Below are positions 57,291-64,000 of a stretch of DNA of 64,000 nt, in pieces; the first letter of the stretch is position 1, and the number at the start of each line of letters is the position of its first letter. A program made the translations under genes and the position numbers. The DNA is from Halobacterium jilantaiense (GTDB lineage: Archaea > Halobacteriota > Halobacteria > Halobacteriales > Halobacteriaceae), in assembly GCF_900110535.1 (NCBI RefSeq), contig NZ_FOJA01000001.1:1054001-1118000 (forward strand). The letters run 5' to 3'. A model generated the notes under the pieces. That model searched no databases. It saw nothing but the letters and a program-made list of their open reading frames with translations, and was not told the origin of the DNA.

Positions 57291-58244
57291 ATGGCCGAAT
57301 CGCTGCTCCTCGACGGAGCGATCCTCGTCGCCGGCATCCTCCTGCTGTACGTCGGCGCGGAGTTCCTGGTCTCCGCCGCCTCCGCCCTCGCACTCTCGCA
57401 CGGCGTCAGGGCCGCAACCGTCGGTGTCACCGTCGTCGCGTTCGCCACGACGGCCCCCGAACTGTTCGTCAGCACGGTCGGCGGTATCACCGCCGACGAC
57501 AGCATCGCCCTCGGGAATATCGTCGGGTCGAACATCGCCAACATCGGACTCGTCCTCGGCACCGCCGCCGTCCTCCGCCCGATGGACGTCGACAAGTCCC
57601 TGCTCTACCAGCACGGCCCGTTCATGCTCGCGGCCGCCGTCGCGCTCGTCGCGCTCTCGCTGGACGGCGAACTCGCCGCCTTCGACGGCGTCGTCCTGCT
57701 CGGGATGCTCGCCGCGTTCACCGGCTACCTCTACTACCAGTCCCAGCAGGAAGGAGACGTGAACCTCCCTGAGGACGTCGAGATGGACGAAGACCAGAGC
57801 GCCAGTACTCGTGACTACGTGGTGCTCGTCGGTGCCGTCGCCTTGCTGCTCGCGGGCTCCCGTAGCCTCATCATCGGTGGGCGGGGCGTGCTCTCAGCCT
57901 GGGGATTCGGCGACCTCTTTATCGGACTCACCATCATCGCGTTCGGGACTTCCGTCCCCGAACTCGCCACGTCGGTCGTGAGCGCCCTCCGGGACGAAGC
58001 CGACTTCTCCATCGGGAACGTCGTCGGGTCGAACATCTACAACATCCTCGCCGTCATCGGCTTCGTCGCCGTGCTCGTCCCCATCACCGTCCAGCCCGGG
58101 ACCATCGGCTTCGAACTCCCCGTGATGCTCGGCTTCACGTTCGTCGCGCTCGGCATGATGGCGTTCGGCGACAACATCGGCCGCGTCGAGGGCGTCGGAC
58201 TGCTCGCCGGCTACGCCGGCTTCGTCTACTTCCTGCTCCCCTGA
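57291..58244 (+). CDS. Ca2+/Na+ antiporter, CaCA family
   Basis: 317 residues, ten hydrophobic helices in two inverted halves. The ion-binding repeats are [13 protein letters not shown] with [16 protein letters not shown] in the first half and [12 protein letters not shown] with [16 protein letters not shown] in the second. Each carries the conserved acidic residue (PEL). It exports Ca2+ or similar ions, a common need in halophiles. The ATG at 57291 is standard. It is followed at 39 bases by a second exchanger. Confidence 0.92.
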   Translation: MAESLLLDGAILVAGILLLYVGAEFLVSAASALALSHGVRAATVGVTVVAFATTAPELFVSTVGGITADDSIALGNIVGSNIANIGLVLGTAAVLRPMDVDKSLLYQHGPFMLAAAVALVALSLDGELAAFDGVVLLGMLAAFTGYLYYQSQQEGDVNLPEDVEMDEDQSASTRDYVVLVGAVALLLAGSRSLIIGGRGVLSAWGFGDLFIGLTIIAFGTSVPELATSVVSALRDEADFSIGNVVGSNIYNILAVIGFVAVLVPITVQPGTIGFELPVMLGFTFVALGMMAFGDNIGRVEGVGLLAGYAGFVYFLLP

Positions 58245-58283
58245 ACCGCAAGCGTTAGGGACTCGTTCGCGGTTCCTTGTGGT

Positions 58284-59639
58284 ATGCTGAAAGAACGAGT
58301 GACACACCCACTCGCAGCGCTGGCTGTGGCGTTCGCCTGCACCGCGCCGTGGGTCGGTGTCGAACTCGCGGGCGGCCCGGAGGCGCTCGCGCTCACCGAG
58401 CTGGCGACCGTCGCCGTCAGCGGCGTCGCAGTGCTCGGCGCGTCGTTCCTCCTCGCGTGGGGAGCCGAGACCGCCGAGAAAGACGTGCCCCGGGCGTTCG
58501 CCATCGCCGTCCTCGCGGTGCTCGCTGTCGCCCCCGAGTACGCCGTCGACGCTCTGTACGCCTGGACCGCCGGCGCGAGCGCCGGTACGGCTCGCGGCGT
58601 CGAAGCCGGCAACCTCGCGGTCGCGAACATGACGGGCGCGAACCGCATCCTCATCGGGCTCGGGTGGTCCGGAATCGCGATGTTCACCGTCTACCGGGCG
58701 AAGACCACGTCGGACGTGGCCGTCGAACAGCGGTCCGGGTTCCTGGCGAGCGTCGTCCAACTCGACCGCAACATCAGCACGGAAATCGCGTTCCTGCTGG
58801 CCGCCACCCTGTTCGCGTTCTTCGTTCCCCTGAACGGTGGCATCGGCATCCTCGACACGCTCGTGCTCGTCGGGCTGTACGTCGTCTACATCGGCGTCAT
58901 CATCCAGGGCGACGTGGAGAAGCCGGAGGGCCAGGTCGGTGTCCCGAAGTACCTCCAAGGCCTCACCAAGGTGGTCCGAATCGGGACCGTGCTGGCGCTG
59001 TTCGCGTACTCCGGCGCGATGATTTTCACCGCCGTCCACCCGTTCGCCCACGGCCTCGAAGCGCTCGGTAAACAGGCCGGCGTCCCGCCGTTCTTCATGA
59101 TTCAGTGGATTGCGCCGCTGGCCTCCGAGAGCCCCGAACTCATCGTCGTCGCCTACCTCGTGAACAAGGCGCGCTCGACGGCGGGGTTCAACGCCCTCAT
59201 CTCCTCGAAGCTGAACCAGTGGACGCTGCTCATCGGGACCCTCGCGGTCGTCTACAGCCTCGGCCTCGGCGAGGTCGGCTCGCTGCCGTTCGACGAGAAA
59301 CAGACCGCCGAAATCTGGATTACGGCCGCCCAGAGCGCGTTCGCCATCGCCATCCTCTCCAACTTCAACATCAGCCTGCGGGAGGCAACGGGGCTGCTCG
59401 TGCTGTTCGTGAGTCAGGTCGTCGTCGAGTTCGCCATCATCCAGACGGTCGCCGACGCCGCCGTCGAGACCGAACTCAGCATCCTCGTCCTCCACGTCTA
59501 CACCGTGGTCTACCTCGTGCTGGCTGCCGGGCTGTTCTGGCTGCGCCGGGAGTCCCTCGCACGGCTGCTGCGCCGCACCAACCGGACTGTGCAGTCGGCG
59601 TACGGCTCCGGCCGACCGGAGGCCGAGGCCGGCGACTGA
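58284..59639 (+). CDS. Second CaCA-like cation exchanger
   Basis: 451 residues, about 11-12 helices. The repeat motifs are APEYAVDALYAW with ANMTGANRILIGLGW and ASESPELIVVAYLVNK with NALISSKLNQWTLLIGTL. The first repeat has PEY rather than PEL. A loop of about 60 residues separates the halves. The ion is unknown; Ca2+, Na+ or K+ are possible. It probably shares a transcript with the upstream exchanger. C-terminal tail is basic and short. Confidence 0.85.
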   Translation: MLKERVTHPLAALAVAFACTAPWVGVELAGGPEALALTELATVAVSGVAVLGASFLLAWGAETAEKDVPRAFAIAVLAVLAVAPEYAVDALYAWTAGASAGTARGVEAGNLAVANMTGANRILIGLGWSGIAMFTVYRAKTTSDVAVEQRSGFLASVVQLDRNISTEIAFLLAATLFAFFVPLNGGIGILDTLVLVGLYVVYIGVIIQGDVEKPEGQVGVPKYLQGLTKVVRIGTVLALFAYSGAMIFTAVHPFAHGLEALGKQAGVPPFFMIQWIAPLASESPELIVVAYLVNKARSTAGFNALISSKLNQWTLLIGTLAVVYSLGLGEVGSLPFDEKQTAEIWITAAQSAFAIAILSNFNISLREATGLLVLFVSQVVVEFAIIQTVADAAVETELSILVLHVYTVVYLVLAAGLFWLRRESLARLLRRTNRTVQSAYGSGRPEAEAGD

Positions 59640-59748
59640 GGAGTGCACGGTTCACTCCGCCGGCTCCACGTTCGGCCGTTCTCGGTTGGGAGCCGGTAGT
59701 GTGGATACCGACCGATTCATAGACGTGTGTTATTATCTACAGGTCGTC

Positions 59749-60564
59749 ATGGGCTACCTCGACCGGCTGGAGTCCGGGTCTGCAACTCTGCCCCACCAGG
59801 CAGTTCGAGTTCCACTCCCTGACGCCGCGGCTGAGCGGGAGTGTTACGAGAACATGCGTCGAATCGCTGCCGCCGGCGAGCGGAAGATCGAACTCCTGGC
59901 CGACCCGGACGTTCCCGTAACGGAGGTCTACGAGGACGAACTCGGAGACATGCGGCGGAGTTTCGAACACCGGTTGGGACAGCTCGCCGGGGAGGACTAC
60001 TACGAGGTCGCGACCGAGTACCTCGACGGCGAGCGCGACGACTGGGTCGGGGCGCTGGCTGCGTACTATCTAGAGTGCTACTACCGCTTACAGGAGCGCT
60101 ACACGGTCGACGAGCAGATTTTCGTCCTCGTCATCCTCAGGTATCCGGAGTGTTTCACTGTGAATCTGAGCTTCCTCGAAGGCGAGGTCGGCGCGGACGC
60201 GGTCCGGTACGAATCGGCGAAACACGGTGGCCGGAGCCTCGACGACGAGAACAAGGAGCAGTACTACGCAGACTGCCAGTACTCCCAGAAGCAGGCCGCA
60301 GACTACCTCCGAGAACACGTCGGGTGTATCGTCAACGCGTTTCCGGACCCGGATGCGACGGCGTTCGAGCGGCGTCGGTACGGCGGGTTCGTACACGTCA
60401 CCGGGAGGAACGGGTCGACGTTCGTGGAAATACTCGAATCCGTCTCCCCGGACCGGAGTCGTTTCGACGAACACGACGCGCCGACACGGGGGCTCGTGCC
60501 GGCGGGTCCGGAGTTCGAGCGAGTGCGAGAGCAGTACTTTGTCGACGCCGAGGTCGTGTTCTGA
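59749..60564 (+). CDS. Conserved hypothetical protein
   Basis: 271 residues with no recognised domain. It is helical, with a mildly hydrophobic middle (ALAAYYLECYYRLQERYTVDE, then FVLVILRYPECFTVNLSFLEG). Several single Cys are spread over the chain. No signal peptide. An earlier in-frame GTG at 59686 would add 21 residues, but the ATG at 59749 has an AT-rich element (TTATTATC) about 20-30 bases upstream. Possibly an accessory or acquired gene; function unknown. Confidence 0.6.
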   Translation: MGYLDRLESGSATLPHQAVRVPLPDAAAERECYENMRRIAAAGERKIELLADPDVPVTEVYEDELGDMRRSFEHRLGQLAGEDYYEVATEYLDGERDDWVGALAAYYLECYYRLQERYTVDEQIFVLVILRYPECFTVNLSFLEGEVGADAVRYESAKHGGRSLDDENKEQYYADCQYSQKQAADYLREHVGCIVNAFPDPDATAFERRRYGGFVHVTGRNGSTFVEILESVSPDRSRFDEHDAPTRGLVPAGPEFERVREQYFVDAEVVF

Positions 60565-60676
60565 TAGCTCACCATCCCGGGCTGACTAGCCGGGCCACGA
60601 GATTACTGCCCGCGGACTTCCGGCGCTACCACGCGGTAACGGCAGGCGTTTTACGCCCGACCGAGTACCCCGGAGC

Positions 60677-62038
60677 GTGATCGGCATCGTCGTGAGCCGC
60701 GCGGACGAGGCCTCGGAGCACATCGGCGACCACCTCCTCGAACTCGGCGACTTCGAGCAGGTCGCCGAGGACACCTACCGCGCGGACGGCTTCGAGTTGC
60801 GGGAGATCGACGACCTCCACATCCACGCGGACGACGCCGCCGCGGCGTTCGACGACCCCGACCTCGTGGTGTTCGTCTCTCGGCACAGCGGCGAGACGGG
60901 GCCGCTGCTGTCGGCCCACTACACGGGGAACTTCGGCGGCGACGCCGAGTTCGGGGGCGAGGGCCGGTCGGTCGCGCCGGCGTGCCCGAACGCCCACCAC
61001 GCCGTGATGGCCGGCCTCCGGGAGCACGCGCCCGACGGCTACGACGTGGCGATGGAGTGCACCCACCACGGGCCGACGAGCGTCGGCGCGCCCTCGATGT
61101 TCGTGGAACTCGGCAGCGACGAGGCCGAGTGGGGCGACCCCGAGGGCGCGGGCGCGGTCGCGAAGGCCGTCCTCGGCCTCCGTGGCGTCGACCCCCACGG
61201 CGACCGGGCGCTCGTCGCGTTCGGTGGCGGCCACTACGCCCCTCGACCCTCCCGCGTTCTCGCGGAGACCGACTGGCCGGTCGGCCACGTCGCCGCCGAC
61301 TGGTCGCTGTCGGACCTCGGGGACCCGCGCCAACACGAGGGCGTCGTCGACGCGATGTTCGCTGCGAGCGGCGCCGAGTACGCCGTCGTCGACGGCGAGC
61401 AGTCCGCCGTCCGGGACGCCATCGCCGGACTCGGCTACGACGTCGTCTCCGAGACGTGGGTCAAGGAGACGGACGGCGTCCAGCTCGACCTCGTCGCCTC
61501 GCTGGAAGCCCACGTCGGGCGCGTCGATGACGGCCTCCGGTTCGGCGCACCCGCCGAGTCCCACGAGGGCGACTACCGGGTCGTCGACCTGCCCGGCGAC
61601 CTGCTGGATGCCGCCCACGCCGTCGACCCCGACGCAACGGTCGAGGCGGCACAGGAGCGAGCGCTCGCCGTGCTCACCGAGGAGAACGGGAACCGCCTCG
61701 CCGGTCCGGCGGCGTTCGCGACCGGCAACGACTACGACGCGCTCGTCGACGGCCTCGCGGACGTGCTCGCGGCCGAGTACGACGAGGTCGCGCGAAATCA
61801 AGCTGAGGTCACCGCCACTCGGGAGACCTTCGACCCGGCCGCCGCCGCCGACCGCGGGGTCCCGGAAGGCCCCGCCTACGGGAAGCTCGCGAACGGCCAG
61901 CCGGTCGAGTACGACGGGGCTACCATCACCCCCGACGAGGTCGCCCGAACGGAGACCATCACCGTTCCGGTCGCCCTCCGAGAGCGGGCGCGAGAGCGCG
62001 TGCGACGCCCGTCCGACGCGGAGGGGAAAGGTAATTAA
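60677..62038 (+). CDS. dtdA: D-aminoacyl-tRNA deacylase, archaeal type (DTD2/GEK1)
   Basis: Hydrolyses D-aminoacyl-tRNAs to keep D-amino acids out of proteins. 453 residues. The family N-terminus SRADEASEHIGDHLLEL and the segments ECTHHGPTS and FGGGHYAPRPSR, with conserved His, match the archaeal/plant enzyme. A C-terminal extension of about 170 residues is present. The GTG at 60677 starts MIGIVVSRADE. It is upstream of ftsZ1 by 27 bases, and the ftsZ1 promoter may lie in its end. Confidence 0.9.
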   Translation: MIGIVVSRADEASEHIGDHLLELGDFEQVAEDTYRADGFELREIDDLHIHADDAAAAFDDPDLVVFVSRHSGETGPLLSAHYTGNFGGDAEFGGEGRSVAPACPNAHHAVMAGLREHAPDGYDVAMECTHHGPTSVGAPSMFVELGSDEAEWGDPEGAGAVAKAVLGLRGVDPHGDRALVAFGGGHYAPRPSRVLAETDWPVGHVAADWSLSDLGDPRQHEGVVDAMFAASGAEYAVVDGEQSAVRDAIAGLGYDVVSETWVKETDGVQLDLVASLEAHVGRVDDGLRFGAPAESHEGDYRVVDLPGDLLDAAHAVDPDATVEAAQERALAVLTEENGNRLAGPAAFATGNDYDALVDGLADVLAAEYDEVARNQAEVTATRETFDPAAAADRGVPEGPAYGKLANGQPVEYDGATITPDEVARTETITVPVALRERARERVRRPSDAEGKGN

Positions 62039-62065
62039 GCCTCACACGCTACCCGTTAGGCAACA

Positions 62066-63241
62066 ATGGACTCGATCGTACAGGACGCCATAGACGAGGC
62101 CGAGGAGTCCGAAGACTCGGCCTCGGACGCGGGCGACGTCGCGGGCGGCGGGGGCGAGCCGATGCCCACCGGCACCATGACCGACGACGAACTCGAGGAC
62201 GTCCTCCAGGAGCTCCAGACGAACATCACGGTGGTCGGGTGTGGCGGTGCCGGCTCGAACACGGTCAACCGCATGGCAGAGGAGGGCATCCACGGCGCGG
62301 ACCTGGTGGCGGCGAACACCGACGTCCAGCATCTCGTCGACATCGACGCCGACACGAAGATTCTCATGGGCCAGCAGAAGACCAAGGGCCGTGGTGCCGG
62401 CTCGCTCCCGCAGGTCGGCGAGGAGGCCGCCATCGAGTCCCAGGACGAGATTCGGGAGGCCATCTCGGGCTCGGACATGGTGTTCGTCACCGCCGGGCTC
62501 GGCGGCGGCACCGGCACCGGCTCCGCGCCGGTCGTGGCGAAAGCCGCCCGCGAACAGGGCGCGCTCACTATCGCCATCGTCACCACGCCGTTCACCGCCG
62601 AGGGCGAGGTCCGACGCACGAACGCGGAAGCCGGCCTCGAACGCCTCCGCGACGTCGCCGACACCGTCATCGTCGTCCCGAACGACCGACTCCTCGACTC
62701 GGTCGGAAAACTCCCGGTTCGCGAGGCGTTCAAGGTCTCCGACGAGGTCCTCATGCGCTCCGTGAAGGGCATCACGGAACTCATCACGAAGCCCGGCCTC
62801 GTCAACCTCGACTTCGCCGACGTTCGCACCGTCATGGAGAAGGGCGGCGTCGCCATGATCGGGCTCGGCGAGGCCGACTCCGACGCGAAGGCCGCGGACT
62901 CGGTCCAGTCCGCACTTCGCTCCCCGCTGCTGGACGTCGACATCTCCTCGGCGAACTCCGCGCTCATCAACGTGACGGGTGGGCCGGACATGAGCATCGA
63001 GGAGGCCGAGGGCGTCGTCGAACAGCTCTACGACCGCATCGATCCGGACGCCCGCATCATCTGGGGCACCAGCGTCGACGAGGAGATCGAGGAGGAGATG
63101 CGCACCATGGTCGTCGTCACCGGCGTCGACTCTCCCCAGATCTACGGCCGCAACGACACCCCCGAGCCCGAACCGCAGCCCGAGCCCGAACCCGAACCGC
63201 AGCCCGGCAGCGAAATCGAGGACATCGACTACGTCGAATGA
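62066..63241 (+). CDS. ftsZ1: Cell division GTPase FtsZ1
   Basis: 391 residues. Nucleotide-binding G-box [12 protein letters not shown] (about 146-157) and the T7 loop [11 protein letters not shown] are intact. The N-terminus has an acidic Gly-rich leader before the GTPase domain, and the tail contains repeated Glu-Pro/Gln-Pro units before EIEDIDYVE. In haloarchaea FtsZ1 works with FtsZ2 and anchors the division ring. The gene is followed by a small membrane protein and secE. Confidence 0.95.
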   Translation: MDSIVQDAIDEAEESEDSASDAGDVAGGGGEPMPTGTMTDDELEDVLQELQTNITVVGCGGAGSNTVNRMAEEGIHGADLVAANTDVQHLVDIDADTKILMGQQKTKGRGAGSLPQVGEEAAIESQDEIREAISGSDMVFVTAGLGGGTGTGSAPVVAKAAREQGALTIAIVTTPFTAEGEVRRTNAEAGLERLRDVADTVIVVPNDRLLDSVGKLPVREAFKVSDEVLMRSVKGITELITKPGLVNLDFADVRTVMEKGGVAMIGLGEADSDAKAADSVQSALRSPLLDVDISSANSALINVTGGPDMSIEEAEGVVEQLYDRIDPDARIIWGTSVDEEIEEEMRTMVVVTGVDSPQIYGRNDTPEPEPQPEPEPEPQPGSEIEDIDYVE

Positions 63242-63306
63242 CGCTCGCGGTACAGCGGCTGCAAACGGTCGCCGTGTTTTAGTCCGGCCACGGCGACGCC
63301 TGGACT

Positions 63307-63561
63307 GTGCCTCGGCTCACACACTCCCTCGCAGAGACGTGGACGGCGGCGACGACCTTCGAATCGACACGCGTACGCGCTGCGGTTCTCGTCGCCACCA
63401 TCGTGTGTAGCTTCCCTGTGACGTGGGAACTCTCCGAACTCTGGGAACAGGAGTTCGGGTACTCCTCGCTCGCGACAGTGGTGTCGACGATAGTCGTGTT
63501 CTTCGCCGTCTACGCCGTGTTTGGGTACGTCTCGACGTTCGCGACCGATCGCGAGGAGTGA
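63307..63561 (+). CDS. Small membrane protein between ftsZ1 and secE
   Basis: 84 residues from a GTG start. Two hydrophobic helices (about 24-42 and 57-76) with a short loop ELSELWEQEFGYSS. No family is recognised. Its place between ftsZ1 and secE makes a membrane or division link conceivable, but the neighbourhood alone is weak evidence. A non-AUG start lowers certainty. Confidence 0.55.
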   Translation: MPRLTHSLAETWTAATTFESTRVRAAVLVATIVCSFPVTWELSELWEQEFGYSSLATVVSTIVVFFAVYAVFGYVSTFATDREE

Positions 63562-63629
63562 AACCCGACACTCGAAAGTCCCTATGCAGCATCAATAGAT
63601 AGAAAAGCCAGCGTCGTGTGGAGTCGAGT

Positions 63630-63803
63630 ATGGACGTTCCCCTAGAGCTTTCCGCGTACACCAGGGTGCTCCGCCTGGCGAGCACGCCCTCCTGGGAGGA
63701 GTTCTCCCAGATTGCGAAAATCGCCGGCGCAGGCATCCTGCTCATCGGCCTCATCGGATTCGTCATCTTCCTCCTGATGAGCGGCGTGACCTCGGTGATC
63801 TGA
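63630..63803 (+). CDS. secE: Protein translocase subunit SecE
   Basis: 57 residues with one membrane helix (about 30-53, AGAGILLIGLIGFVIFLLM). The N-terminal amphipathic segment MDVPLELSAYTRVLRLASTP is typical of archaeal SecE. It forms part of the SecYE core for protein export. The start at 63630 is preferred over an in-frame ATG at 63618 because it begins at the family consensus. It ends one base before the nusG start, a common archaeal arrangement. Confidence 0.9.
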   Translation: MDVPLELSAYTRVLRLASTPSWEEFSQIAKIAGAGILLIGLIGFVIFLLMSGVTSVI

Positions 63804-63804
63804 G

Positions 63805-64000
63805 ATGGGTGTGTTCGCCGTCAAGACAACCGCGAGCCAGGAGCAGACCGTCGCGAGCATGATCGCGAACCGCGAGGAGGACACCATCCACGCGGTGCTC
63901 GCGCCGGACGCGCTCACCAGCTACGTGATGGTGGAGGCCGAGGACACCGCCGCCATCGAGCGCGTCATGGAGGAGATTCCGCACGCCCGCAGCCTCGTGC
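63805..64000 (+). CDS. nusG: Transcription elongation factor Spt5/NusG (partial)
   Basis: The first 65 codons of an archaeal Spt5. MGVFAVKTTASQEQTVASMI starts the NGN domain, which binds RNA polymerase; the KOW domain lies beyond the right edge. It directly follows secE. The length and C-terminus are not visible. Confidence 0.9.
   Translation, partial: MGVFAVKTTASQEQTVASMIANREEDTIHAVLAPDALTSYVMVEAEDTAAIERVMEEIPHARSLV

Overview
The window is haloarchaeal chromosome (class Halobacteria). It is GC-rich with strongly acidic proteins. Many genes lack leaders, with a TATA-like box about 25-30 bases before the start codon. Typical archaeal genes are present: sn-glycerol-1-phosphate dehydrogenase, aCPSF1/FttA, archaeal NAC, FtsZ1, SecE and NusG/Spt5, and a PurN-PurH fusion. 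I cannot fix the genus. About 66 protein genes are supported. No rRNA, tRNA, CRISPR array or transposase gene was seen.

Layout. 1-3970: phosphate uptake (pstS, pstC, pstA leaving the window) divergent from a SpoVT/AbrB-PhoU regulator. 4040-9846: a PP-loop sulfotransferase-like protein, NAC and TrmI, a cytochrome P450, a PUA protein, a NYN protein and a phosphoesterase. 9850-15721: a compact lysine/diaminopimelate operon dapA-dapB-dapD-lysA-dapF-dapE, preceded by a leader with a short lysine-containing ORF and strong inverted repeats. 15722-16900: an AT-rich island holding a membrane protein and an HVO_2922-type small protein. 16948-24015: a zinc ribbon, purB divergent from purNH, a lipoprotein and folCP. 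24049-34767: lipoproteins, a glycosyltransferase, a deacetylase-like protein, an S9 peptidase, an M48 peptidase, a flippase-like protein, egsA and an epimerase. 34850-40907: gltB and proS. 41076-52881: small proteins, fttA with a long structured leader, nth, a DUF371 gene broken by a suspicious poly-A segment, a coiled-coil protein, DUF373, dph6, a nucleotidyltransferase, an HTH regulator, a Rieske protein and a hydrolase. 52911-57212: aroE-HhH-pabB-pabA-pabC. 57291-64000: two CaCA exchangers, an unknown gene, dtdA, ftsZ1, a small membrane protein, secE and the start of nusG.

How the genes connect. Folate and one-carbon metabolism recur: aroE and pabABC make chorismate-derived p-aminobenzoate, folCP builds folate from it, and purNH uses formyl-folate for purines. 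Lysine synthesis uses the succinylase route, but the dapC aminotransferase is not here. The best candidates for undescribed biology are the dapA leader (an attenuator-like design in an archaeon), the fttA leader (alternative stems plus a start-overlapping upstream ORF) and the AT-rich two-gene island. The DUF371 lesion is most likely a sequencing or assembly error, because the altered bases resemble an Illumina adapter tail followed by poly-A.
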